From Acidimicrobiia bacterium (GTDB lineage Bacteria > Acidobacteriota > Vicinamibacteria > Vicinamibacterales > SCN-69-37), in contig VFZF01000008.1 in NCBI GenBank assembly GCA_016871335.1, forward strand, positions 62,001-126,000: 64,000 nucleotides of DNA, in the 5' to 3' direction. The notes below the pieces were generated by a model, which ran no database searches, was not told the DNA's origin, and worked only from the letters and a program-made list of their open reading frames with translations. Position numbers and translations under genes: made by a program. Of this stretch, positions 28,573 to 37,002 are shown in pieces (positions within the stretch are counted from its first letter, which is position 1; every line of letters starts with the position of its first letter).

Positions 28573-29900
28573 CCAAGTATAGCCCAGGCCCTGTCCCGGA
28601 GGAGCCGGGCGGCCTCCCGGGCTTCGGCCACCAGGGCTCCGGAATCCGCCCAGACGGCGTGGCCGTGTTCGGCCACGACCTGTCCATCCACCAGCGTGTA
28701 TGTCACATCGGACGCCCGGGAGCCGTACACCAGTGTCGCGTAGGGGTCGATCGCCGGCTGCTGGTGGAGGCCGTGGCGGGAGACGACGATGAGGTCGGCT
28801 TTTTTTCCGGGTTCGATCGAGCCGATATCGGCGTCGAGACCCAGCGCCCGGGCTCCCTCCCGTGTCGCCATGGCCACGACATCGCGCGCCGTCAGGTGAC
28901 CGGGGCCCAGCCGCATCGCCTGCAACGACGCGGCCAGCCGCATCTCCTGGAACATGTCGAGTGTGTTTGCGCACGCGGCACCGTCAGCGCCGAGTGACAC
29001 ATTGATGCCGCGGCTCCGCATCTCGGGCACCGGAGCCACGCCGCTGCCCAGCTTGAGGTTGGAACTGGGGCAGTGGAGCACCTTCACCTCGCGCTCCGCC
29101 ATCATCGCCTGCTCGGCGTCGGTGACCCACACGCAGTGGGCTGCACACAACCGGGAATTCGCCAGGCCGACTGAATCGAGGTAGGCCATGTTGTCGAGAC
29201 CGGTCAGGCGCCGTACGACATCCACTTCCTCACGTTGTTCCGAGGCGTGTGTGTGCACGAGCAGGCGGTGCGACTCGGCGGCGGCCGCGGTCATGGCCAG
29301 CAGATCGCGCGTGCACGAAATCGCGAACCGTGGGGCCAGCGCGATGCGGAGACGTCCATTTGCCGCGCCGTGCCAGCGCCGATGCAATGCCAGTGCTTCA
29401 TCGAGACCGGCGGCGGCCGACTGGTGGAGGCGCGCCGGCTGGTCGCTCTCGACATCCATCAGGCACTTGCCGACGAGTGCACGCAGCCCCGTGTCGACCA
29501 GCGCCTCACACACCGCATCGGTGCCATGCACCGTCTCCATGGTCAGCACCGTCGTCGTCCCGCCGGTGAGCAGTTCGGCGGCGGCGAGGCGCGCGGAGAT
29601 GCGCAGCGAGTCGTCGGTGTGTGCGGCTTCGAGCGGCCATACGCGTGACCTCAGCCATGCGAGCAGCGGCAGGTCATCCGCGGATCCACGAAACAGCGTC
29701 TGGCACAGATGAATGTGGGTCTGCACGAACCCGGGGAGCACGTAGCCGCCGCCGGCATCAATGGTGCGGTCGGCCTGCGTGCCTTCAGGGATGCTGCCGA
29801 TGGCGGCGATGCGCCCGTCGACAACGTGCACATCGCCGGAGACGACGTCCCACGCGTCGTTCAGCGTCAGGATGAGCGCGTTCCGGATGATCAGGGACAT
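28569..29900 (-). CDS. Amidohydrolase, adenosine/SAH-deaminase (MtaD)-like
   Basis: 443 residues from ATG 29900, which overlaps the stop of the penicillin-binding protein gene (TGATG). The TIM-barrel metal site is complete: QTHIHLCQTLFRG near residue 62, HTHASEQREEV, AAHCVWVTD and SLGADGAACAN. HCPSSNLKLGSG is characteristic of the ATZ/TRZ family that includes S-adenosylhomocysteine, 5'-methylthioadenosine and guanine deaminases. The exact substrate cannot be decided. Its 3' end overlaps the hrcA operator. Confidence 0.88.
   Translation of the reverse strand: MSLIIRNALILTLNDAWDVVSGDVHVVDGRIAAIGSIPEGTQADRTIDAGGGYVLPGFVQTHIHLCQTLFRGSADDLPLLAWLRSRVWPLEAAHTDDSLRISARLAAAELLTGGTTTVLTMETVHGTDAVCEALVDTGLRALVGKCLMDVESDQPARLHQSAAAGLDEALALHRRWHGAANGRLRIALAPRFAISCTRDLLAMTAAAAESHRLLVHTHASEQREEVDVVRRLTGLDNMAYLDSVGLANSRLCAAHCVWVTDAEQAMMAEREVKVLHCPSSNLKLGSGVAPVPEMRSRGINVSLGADGAACANTLDMFQEMRLAASLQAMRLGPGHLTARDVVAMATREGARALGLDADIGSIEPGKKADLIVVSRHGLHQQPAIDPYATLVYGSRASDVTYTLVDGQVVAEHGHAVWADSGALVAEAREAARLLRDRAWAILG
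28576..28581 (-). promoter_or_regulatory. Candidate -10 box of the hrcA operon
   Basis: TATACT on the minus strand, 3 bases upstream of the CIRCE operator. No convincing -35 was found. It lies inside the 3' end of the upstream amidohydrolase gene. Confidence 0.55.
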
Positions 29901-32233
29901 CAGTACCGATGCAGGTGGCACTGCTCCCATGGGTCGGTGCCTTCGAGGAACGCCTCGGAGACGCGTCGCGGGCAGAACGGGCCGGCGAGTTGACCGGAGA
30001 GCGGGTCGATGTCGGCGAAGACGATGCCGTCCGGCACGCTGAAGGGTTGATCGGCACGGGCCGCCAGCGCGCGCCTCATGAACGTGGTCCAGATCGGCAG
30101 CGCCGCCTGTGAACCGCCGAGGCCAACCGGGGTGTTGTCATCAAAGCCGACCCAGACGACCGTGAGCAACTCCGGTGTGAAGCCGACAAACCAGGCATCG
30201 CGCAGCTCGTTGGTCGTGCCGGACTTGCCGGCGGCATTCAGACGGAACCCCTGTGCGCGTGCGCCGGCGCCGGTCCCCTCGTTCATCACGGCGCGCATCA
30301 TGTTGGTGACCAGGAACGTCGTGTCCGGTCGCGCGATGTCCCTGGTCGACCCGGCGGTGACCTGCCGCGGCTTGCCGCCCTCCACGATGCGGGTCATGGC
30401 GCGCAGGGGGCGCAGCCTGCCGCCGTTGGTGAAGATGGTGTAGGCGGTGGCGAGGTCGAGCGGGGACGTTTCGAACACGCCGAGGGCGATCGAGGGGAAG
30501 GGCTGCGCCGGTGTGCCGACGCCGATCGCCTTCCAGAAGTTCGCCACGTTGTCGTAGCCGGTTTCTTCGGCAATCTTGATCGCCGGGATGTTGCGCGACA
30601 TGGCGAGCGCGCGACGAAGGGTGATTGGGCCGTCGTATTCGTCGCGGTAGTTGCCGGGTTCGTACGGCGTCTCGCCATCCATGAAGATGGTGGGTTCGTC
30701 GAGCACGATCGTCGCGGGTGTGGGACCGGGTGCGCCCTCCGCCACCATGTGCTCAAACGCTGCGAGATACACAAACGGTTTGAAGATCGAGCCTGGCTGC
30801 CGGCGTGTGGTCACCGCGCGGTTGAACTGCGACTGACTGTACGATCGGCCGCCGACCAGCGCGAGAATGTCGCCGGTTCGGGGATCGACTGCGACGAGCG
30901 CCGCCTGTACCTGCCCGGCGCGTTTGCCTCCGGCGATCTGTTTGTCGAGTGTGGTGACACCTTCGCCGACTGCTTCCTGCGCAATGCGCTGCAGGTGCAA
31001 GTCGATGGTCGTGTAGACGTCCACCGCGCCTGTCGATTGAAACAGACCGTCATGCCGTTCGTTGACCAGACGACTCACGTAGTCCACGAAGTAGGGCGCT
31101 TCGTTCTCCAGCGCGCGTGCGGCGAGGCCAAGCGGGGCCTTGCGCGCCTCGGTCGCCTCGTCCTGCGTGATGTACTCCGCGTCGACCATGGCGCTCAGCA
31201 CCACGTTCCGCCGTTCGACGGCGCGCTCGGGGTTCCTGAACGGCGACAGGCGCGAAGGGGATTGCAGCAGGCCGGCGATCGTGGCGGCCTCCGCGAGTGA
31301 GACGTTCCGCACGTCCTTGCCGAAAAAGATGCGCGCGGCTTCCGCGACGCCGTGAATGGCGAATGGGCCGCGCTGGCCGAGCACCATCTCGTTGAGATAG
31401 AGCTCGAAGATCTGATCCTTCGACAGCCGCGACTCGAGCACGATGGCCATCAGCTGCTCCTGCAGCTTCCGCTTCATCGTCTGATCGCGCGTCAGGAAGG
31501 TGTTCTTGACGATCTGCTGGGTGAGTGTGCTGCCGCCCACCAGGTACTCGCGGTCGCCAAACAGGTTGGTGAAGATCGCACCGACGGACCGGATGACGTC
31601 CACACCCGGATGGTCGTAGAAGCGGCGGTCTTCAATGGCCAGCACCGCGTGCCGCATGCGCTCGGGGATGGCAGCCAGCGGCGTGTAGCGCCGCTTCTCT
31701 CCTGTGGCAAACGCGGTCAACATCGGCGCTTCGAGCGTCACCGGGCCGGTCGGTTTGTTGGTGGCGTCGTCGATCAGCTTGGTGATGACGGGTGTCGCGC
31801 CGGTCGAGAACTCTACGCGCACGACCTGCAGGCCCTCACCCTCGGCGCGTGGCGCCAACCGCACCACCTTGTCACCGATCGTGAACTCGCCGGTGCCGGC
31901 GATCGTGTCGCGCCGCGCGTAGCCGACGTCGTTCAGGCGTTCTTCGAGCTGTCCGGGCGTCAGCCCCTGCCCCCCGCGCAACTCAAAGGGCCGGCCGAAA
32001 ATGCGGGGGACCGTCCGTTGTTCGCCGGCCAGTCGCGCGTCGATTTCGGCGGCATACGACGACCAGAGATAGGCCAGCGTGATGCCGGAGAGCAGCACCA
32101 GAATGCCCAGGGGCATGAGGACGAACCGCACGAGGCGTTTTCGCCGGCGAACGAAGGCCGTCAACGACCCGCGAAGGTCGTGCCGGCGGGGGCTGGGTGG
32201 CCGGGTGGCTCCCTTGGCGGAACGGGTGGTCAT
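29900..32233 (-). CDS. Class A penicillin-binding protein (PBP1-type)
   Basis: 777 residues. One membrane anchor (about 36-58), a UvrB-domain-2-like region, the glycosyltransferase domain with EDRRFYDHPGVD (catalytic Glu 201) and GGSTLTQQIVKN, then the transpeptidase with SIFK (Ser 482), SRN (546-548) and KSGTT (670). It polymerises and crosslinks peptidoglycan in the periplasm. First gene of the unit leading to the amidohydrolase. The divergent ROK regulator gene begins 66 bases away, and the two share the intervening promoter region. Confidence 0.95.
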   Translation of the reverse strand: MTTRSAKGATRPPSPRRHDLRGSLTAFVRRRKRLVRFVLMPLGILVLLSGITLAYLWSSYAAEIDARLAGEQRTVPRIFGRPFELRGGQGLTPGQLEERLNDVGYARRDTIAGTGEFTIGDKVVRLAPRAEGEGLQVVRVEFSTGATPVITKLIDDATNKPTGPVTLEAPMLTAFATGEKRRYTPLAAIPERMRHAVLAIEDRRFYDHPGVDVIRSVGAIFTNLFGDREYLVGGSTLTQQIVKNTFLTRDQTMKRKLQEQLMAIVLESRLSKDQIFELYLNEMVLGQRGPFAIHGVAEAARIFFGKDVRNVSLAEAATIAGLLQSPSRLSPFRNPERAVERRNVVLSAMVDAEYITQDEATEARKAPLGLAARALENEAPYFVDYVSRLVNERHDGLFQSTGAVDVYTTIDLHLQRIAQEAVGEGVTTLDKQIAGGKRAGQVQAALVAVDPRTGDILALVGGRSYSQSQFNRAVTTRRQPGSIFKPFVYLAAFEHMVAEGAPGPTPATIVLDEPTIFMDGETPYEPGNYRDEYDGPITLRRALAMSRNIPAIKIAEETGYDNVANFWKAIGVGTPAQPFPSIALGVFETSPLDLATAYTIFTNGGRLRPLRAMTRIVEGGKPRQVTAGSTRDIARPDTTFLVTNMMRAVMNEGTGAGARAQGFRLNAAGKSGTTNELRDAWFVGFTPELLTVVWVGFDDNTPVGLGGSQAALPIWTTFMRRALAARADQPFSVPDGIVFADIDPLSGQLAGPFCPRRVSEAFLEGTDPWEQCHLHRY

Positions 32234-32248
32234 GCGTCACTGAAAGTG

Positions 32249-32278
32249 TATAGTCTTCACTTTGTTAACTCGGTGAAC
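32249..32278 (+). promoter_or_regulatory. Candidate ROK promoter with GTTAAC-type half sites
   Basis: TATAGT (32249-32254) is a good -10 for the plus strand, and the copied half sites GTTAAC (32264-32269) and GTGAAC (32273-32278) lie just downstream, separated by 3 bases. A regulator bound there would block transcription start, so autorepression by the ROK protein is possible. On the minus strand TATACA overlaps the same place and could serve the penicillin-binding protein gene. Inference from position only. Confidence 0.4.
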
Positions 32279-32298
32279 TAAGCCGGACATCTGCGATT

Positions 32299-33564
32299 GT
32301 GACGATACACGTGGACTTTGTGGCTGGTGGGTCAGGGGGCACTCTGAACACCCGGCGGGTCAACCGGCACCGGTTGCTTGAAGTGGTACGCCGCGCCGGG
32401 CCGATTTCGCGTGCCGATCTGGCCAAGGTCACACGGCTGAGCCCGCCCACCGTGTCCGCTCTTGTCGAGGATCTTGTCCAGGAAGTGGGCCTGTTGCACG
32501 AGGTGGGCATCGGTACGTCCAAAGGCGGACGCCCACCCATCATGCTCCAGTTCAACGCCGAGTTCGGCTATCTGGTCGGTGTCGACGTGGGGTCCCGGAC
32601 ACTGCGGGTCGCGTTGACCGATCTGCAAGGCAAGGTCCTGGCGCGTCATCAGGAACCCACGGACTCATCGTCTGGATCTGCCACGCTCGACCAGATCTAT
32701 ACGGCGGTTGATGAGGTGTTCCGCCGGACCAAACGTGATCGGTCAAAGCTGTACGCCGTCGGCATCGGCGCTCCCGGCATGACCGACGTGCGGACGGGCC
32801 GCGTGATCAACGCCGTCAACCTGCCGGGTTGGGTGGATATTCCGCTCCGCGAACTCGCTGAGGCTCGACTGCAGGCGCCGGTGCGCGTGGACAACGACGC
32901 CAACATGGCGGCCTTGGGCGAGCGGTGGTTCGGGTGTGCCAGGGAGGTCGAGGACTTCGTGTTCATCGCGCTGGGTGCAGGCGTCGGGGCCGGTGTGGTG
33001 GTCGGCGGGCGAGTCCATCGCGGGCACCACTGGTACGCCGGTGAAATCAGCCATATGAACCTCGACTACCGCGAGTGGGAAGCCGACTTCGGCGAACGCG
33101 GGTACCTCGAGAGTCATGTCGGTGCCGCGGCGATTCCGGAATGGCAACATGTGAAGCGTTTGGTGGAAGGTGTCGCGGCACCTGGTGGGGATCGCGCCGG
33201 AGCCGTCGCCCTGATTATCGATGCCGCGCGGGGTGGTGATGCGCGCGCCGCAGCCGTCATCGAAGAGCTTGCCGTGTATCTCGGCACCGCGGTGGCCAAC
33301 ATCGTCGCGGTCCTTGATCCGGCGTTGATCGTGTTTGGCGGCGGGTTGAGCCATGCCGGCGACCTCCTGCTGCATCCACTCCGTCGCGTGGTGTCGCGCA
33401 TCGTGCCGAACCTGCCGCGACTCGAAATTTCCTCGCTGGGTGATGACGCCCAGCTCATGGGGGCTGTCAACTCCGCGATGGAAGTCGCGGAAGGGCGGCT
33501 GGCGACGTGGCTCGATGCCGCGGCGTTCCCCACCCGCGCGGTCGGCCGCGTGGGCGCCCGCTGA
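32299..33564 (+). CDS. ROK family transcriptional regulator lacking the zinc Cys motif
   Basis: 421 residues from a GTG. A winged helix (NRHRLLEVVRRAGPISRADL, then VTRLSPPTVSALVEDL) is followed by an ASKHA sugar-kinase-like domain with GVDVGSRTLRVALTDLQGK, APGMTDVRTG, VDNDANMAALGE and GGRVHRGHHWYAGEISHM. The normal CxCGxxGC zinc site after the H-x-Glu segment is replaced here by ADFGERGYLESHVG, with no Cys at all. It probably senses a sugar or sugar derivative. The ArgH-like gene follows by 16 bases. Confidence 0.88.
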   Translation: MTIHVDFVAGGSGGTLNTRRVNRHRLLEVVRRAGPISRADLAKVTRLSPPTVSALVEDLVQEVGLLHEVGIGTSKGGRPPIMLQFNAEFGYLVGVDVGSRTLRVALTDLQGKVLARHQEPTDSSSGSATLDQIYTAVDEVFRRTKRDRSKLYAVGIGAPGMTDVRTGRVINAVNLPGWVDIPLRELAEARLQAPVRVDNDANMAALGERWFGCAREVEDFVFIALGAGVGAGVVVGGRVHRGHHWYAGEISHMNLDYREWEADFGERGYLESHVGAAAIPEWQHVKRLVEGVAAPGGDRAGAVALIIDAARGGDARAAAVIEELAVYLGTAVANIVAVLDPALIVFGGGLSHAGDLLLHPLRRVVSRIVPNLPRLEISSLGDDAQLMGAVNSAMEVAEGRLATWLDAAAFPTRAVGRVGAR

Positions 33565-33580
33565 AGGTGCAAAGGACCAC

Positions 33581-35038
33581 ATGCCGTTTTCTCCTGATTA
33601 CGTCCGTCTTGTTCTGAACGAAAACTTCGAGGACGCCAAAGCGTTGTTCCTCGATCCGCTGATGGCCATCCACTACGCGCATCTCTGCATGCTGCGTGAG
33701 ACCGGGATTGTGTCGCTCGAGGATGCGCGCATGATCAAACGCGCCCTCGACGGCATCGATCTGGCTGCGGTGCGCGCCGCCACGTACGACGGGTCCTACG
33801 AGGATCTGTTCTTCTATCTCGAGCGTCAGGTGGTCGCGGCCTGTGGTGCTGACGTCGCCGGCCGTCTGCACACCGCGCGCAGCCGCAATGACATCGACAT
33901 GACGATGTACCGGATGTGCATCCGGGCGTTTGTGCTCAAGCTTGCCGAGGCGACGGTGCAGTTGCGCCAGTCGCTGATCGAGCTGGCGTCACGCCACCGG
34001 CACACGGTGTTTCCTGCGCACACGCACACGCAGCCCGCGCAGCCGTCGACCGTGGCCCATTATCTGCTCGGTGCGATCGAGCAGCTCGAGCGTGATGGCA
34101 CCCGCCTCAAAGCGGCCTACGCGTGTGTGAATCAGAATCCACTCGGCGCGTGCGCCATCACCGGCACAGGGTTTCCGATCGATCGCGATCGCACAAGTGT
34201 GTTGTTGGGGTTCGATGGGCCGACGGGCAACACCTACGGCAGCATCGCCACGGTGGACTATCTGCTGGAAAGTGCGGCGGCCGCGAGCGTGACGCTCGTT
34301 GGCGTCGGCCGGCTCGTACAGGACCTGCTGCTCTGGTGCACGATGGAGTTCGGCTATCTCCGTCTCACCGACGGCTTTGTGCAGGTGAGCAGCATCATGC
34401 CGCAGAAGCGCAATCCCGTGGCGCTCGAACACGCGCGCGCCCTCGCGTCAAAAGCCTTCGCGCAGGCCGGCGCCATTCCGGTGGCGGTTCACAACACGCC
34501 CTTCGGCGACATCGTCGACACCGAGGACGATCTGCAGCCGCTTGTCGCCGCGATGTTCAAGGATGCCATCCGCGCGGTCTCACTCGTGGCGGTGGCGCTC
34601 GATGGCGCCGATGTGGATGTCGACACGATGCGCACGCGCGCGGGCGAAAACTGGATCTCGGTCACCGAACTGGCCGACACCCTCGCGCGCGAACGCGGCC
34701 TCCCGTTCAAGGCCGGGCACACCATCGCCGCGCGCCTCGTGCGCAGCCGTCAGGAACGACCCGACGTGCCGCTCTCGACGATCGTCGCCGACATCTCCCG
34801 CGAGGTCACCGGCACGGCCATCGAGTACACGGAGGCCGCACTCGTCGAACTCCTTAGCCCCGAACACTTCGTGGCCATCCGCCGCACCCACGGTGGTCCT
34901 GCACCGGAAACCACCGGCGCCGCAATCGAAGACTCGCGCTCACGCCTCGCCGAAGACGCCGGCTGGATCGCCTCTGCCCGTGCGCGCCTCCTCGGCGCCG
35001 AGAGCGGACTCAAGGCCGCGACTGTCGGCATGGGGTAG
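33581..35038 (+). CDS. ArgH-like lyase (argininosuccinate lyase family, divergent)
   Basis: 485 residues from ATG 33581, near the usual ArgH length of about 460. Family signatures: LHTARSRNDIDMTMYR, FPAHTHTQPAQPSTVAHYL and the flexible loop SSIMPQKRNPVALEHARA with its catalytic Ser. The normally conserved N-S-L-D-A-V-S-D-R-D-F segment of ArgH is replaced by NTYGSIATVDYLLE, so substrate specificity may differ. No other arginine gene is nearby; the upstream neighbour is a ROK regulator. Fumarase/aspartase superfamily membership is firm, argininosuccinate cleavage is only likely. Confidence 0.75.
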   Translation: MPFSPDYVRLVLNENFEDAKALFLDPLMAIHYAHLCMLRETGIVSLEDARMIKRALDGIDLAAVRAATYDGSYEDLFFYLERQVVAACGADVAGRLHTARSRNDIDMTMYRMCIRAFVLKLAEATVQLRQSLIELASRHRHTVFPAHTHTQPAQPSTVAHYLLGAIEQLERDGTRLKAAYACVNQNPLGACAITGTGFPIDRDRTSVLLGFDGPTGNTYGSIATVDYLLESAAAASVTLVGVGRLVQDLLLWCTMEFGYLRLTDGFVQVSSIMPQKRNPVALEHARALASKAFAQAGAIPVAVHNTPFGDIVDTEDDLQPLVAAMFKDAIRAVSLVAVALDGADVDVDTMRTRAGENWISVTELADTLARERGLPFKAGHTIAARLVRSRQERPDVPLSTIVADISREVTGTAIEYTEAALVELLSPEHFVAIRRTHGGPAPETTGAAIEDSRSRLAEDAGWIASARARLLGAESGLKAATVGMG

Positions 35039-35287
35039 TGCGCGCATGTAGGGCGCGCGGAACTTGAGCGCGCCAACGAGACTGCCGCGAATTCACAACG
35101 AGGCGTGGAGGACATTCACAGGGAGGCACGGAGACGCATGATTCGGAGGTCGCCTCCATGCCTCGTTGTGAAACGTCTTGAGACTCTAGCCCGCAGGTGG
35201 CGTGAAGCAGAAGCGGGTCGACGTGGTCCGCATCCCAACGGAAAACCTCCGTGCCTCCGCGCCTCCCTGTGAAAATCAGGGTGAGTA
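35039..35287. repeat. Intergenic repeat block with 27-bp palindromic element and inverted repeats
   Basis: No gene in these 249 bases. 35048-35074 is a copy of the 27-bp palindromic repeat (starts GTAGGGCGCGC, ends GAGCGCGCC). 35092-35111 and 35153-35172 form 20-bp arms with one mismatch (TTCACAACGAGGC type). 35115-35133 is an inverted copy of part of 35241-35276, a CCTCCGTGCCTCC-CTGTGAAAA element that recurs at 54031-54058. The block ends 10 bases from the bshC stop. Confidence 0.8.
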
Positions 35288-36946
35288 CTACGGCGTGACG
35301 ATGTAGTGCGTGCCCATGTCGAGCGGCAGTCCCTCGATCAGCCGATCACACAGCGCCTGACCGTAGCGATTCAGGAAGAACGCGAGATCCACGATGCGCT
35401 CCTGTGGATGCCCTTCGGGGAAGGCAAGCGCCTGCGTGCGTGTGAACTGGCGGCGCAAAGTGTCGTCCTTGCGTTTGCTGGCGGAGATGACTTTGGCGTG
35501 CAGGTGTTTCAGTGTTTCCTGCATGCGATCGACAGTGGTGTCGGCGGCTCCGGCCAGTGTGGGATCGACCGACGTGATCGCCACCTTTAATGCCTCAACG
35601 CGAGCGCGCACGTCGTCAGCCGTCGCCACAAAACCATCTTCGAGGCCGGGCGGGAGTTGGCTCTGGAGCAGACGATTCAGCGCGGACTCGTCGTGCGGCT
35701 GCAGGGATTCAAGCGGCAGCTGGTACTTTTCGAGGAACCGCACGGCTGCCGAGTCGAGCAACGTGGCGTTGGCGCGGGGATAGAGCAGCGGCATTTCGAC
35801 GCCGAACTCCTTGTAGATCGCGCCGAGTTGTGCCTGATACGCAAGTTCGCTGGGACCGGCCACGTAACAGACGGTGGGGAAGAGTCGATCCTGCACGAGC
35901 GGACGCAGCAACACGTTGGGACTGAAGCGCTCGGGATGTTCCGCCGCTTCCTGCTGCACGTCGGCCAGCGGCCGCACGACATCACCAATCGCATACCCGT
36001 CGTCGCGCCGCTTGATGGAGACGCGGTCGCCGTCGCCCATGTAAAAGAGCGCGACGCTGTCGTCGCCGGGTTCGACCTGGGGCTCGTGCCCGAGCTGGCG
36101 CATCGCATCACCCGTGGTCTTGGCGAAGTGGGTGGTGCGACACGGCGCGTCGAGTTCCTTCGAGAAGAGGGACGCGACGAGCGGCTTGGCCGCCGGGTCC
36201 GCCGCCTCAAAGACCACCAGGCCGTAGCGGCCGAGCAGGTCATCGAGCCACGAGGCGAACGCGGTGCCCATGCGCTGACCCGGGCGGTAGTGTGCGCGCA
36301 GGCGCGTCATCAACTCTGCCGTGAATTCGGTGGGCGGCAGCGCCTGTTCGATCGCGCCCAACGCGTCGCCGATGCCGTCGTCAATCACGAGTGACGAGAC
36401 GGGGCGGGTGCCGGCGCCTTCAAGCGCGTCGAGCGAGATCTCGCGCAGGGACAGATCGGCGTCGAGCACGCGACAGGTGCGCACCTCTTCCCAGTCGTGA
36501 TCTTCGGCCTCGACCCAGAACACGGGAATGGCGGCGATGCCGTGGCGTGCGGACACCTTCCGGGCGAGACGAATCGCGGTGACGGCCTTGAGCAACGTGT
36601 ACAGCGGACCGCCAAACAGGCCGGCCTGCTGGCCGGTGACGATGGCGACCGTCTCGCGATCGGCCAGCCGTGTCGCCGCTGCGCGCGCATGTGCCGGAGC
36701 GCCGCGTCGTTCAAGTTGTGCGCCGAGGATTCTGGCCAGACCCGCACGATCACGCGGGGTCTGCTGCACGCGCGCCAGCGTCTGCGTCCACGCCGCCGGG
36801 TCCGCCGGATTGCCGCTGAACAGGTTGGCGACGCTCGCAAAGTCCGTGGAATACGCCGAGACGAGCGGACGGATCCATGGGAACCGCCTCAGATCGATCG
36901 CGTCACGGATGATGGTGCTGGCAGGGGCGTCGGGATGGGCGGGCAC
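35288..36946 (-). CDS. bshC: Bacillithiol biosynthesis cysteine-adding enzyme BshC
   Basis: 552 residues from a GTG at 36946, chosen because a TAAATT box lies 7 bases before it and the length fits BshC (about 540); the frame is open further but that part overlaps the divergent pseudokinase gene. Core motifs are VTGQQAGLFGGPLYT near residue 105, VFWVEAEDHDWEEV, a central YVAGPSELAYQAQL and a C-terminal coiled coil (MQETLKHLHAKVISASKRKD). BshC joins cysteine to glucosamine-malate to make bacillithiol, so low-molecular-weight thiol metabolism in this organism probably uses it. bshA and bshB are not in the window. Confidence 0.92.
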   Translation of the reverse strand: MPAHPDAPASTIIRDAIDLRRFPWIRPLVSAYSTDFASVANLFSGNPADPAAWTQTLARVQQTPRDRAGLARILGAQLERRGAPAHARAAATRLADRETVAIVTGQQAGLFGGPLYTLLKAVTAIRLARKVSARHGIAAIPVFWVEAEDHDWEEVRTCRVLDADLSLREISLDALEGAGTRPVSSLVIDDGIGDALGAIEQALPPTEFTAELMTRLRAHYRPGQRMGTAFASWLDDLLGRYGLVVFEAADPAAKPLVASLFSKELDAPCRTTHFAKTTGDAMRQLGHEPQVEPGDDSVALFYMGDGDRVSIKRRDDGYAIGDVVRPLADVQQEAAEHPERFSPNVLLRPLVQDRLFPTVCYVAGPSELAYQAQLGAIYKEFGVEMPLLYPRANATLLDSAAVRFLEKYQLPLESLQPHDESALNRLLQSQLPPGLEDGFVATADDVRARVEALKVAITSVDPTLAGAADTTVDRMQETLKHLHAKVISASKRKDDTLRRQFTRTQALAFPEGHPQERIVDLAFFLNRYGQALCDRLIEGLPLDMGTHYIVTP

Positions 36947-36953
36947 GTCCGTC

Positions 36954-36959
36954 AATTTA
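36954..36959 (-). promoter_or_regulatory. Candidate -10 box of bshC, leaderless spacing
   Basis: TAAATT on the minus strand followed by 7 bases and the GTG at 36946. Confidence 0.4.
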
Positions 36960-37002
36960 CTACACAGGCCCGGGTGTCGGCGCGACTGCGTGGTAAAGTG
37001 CG

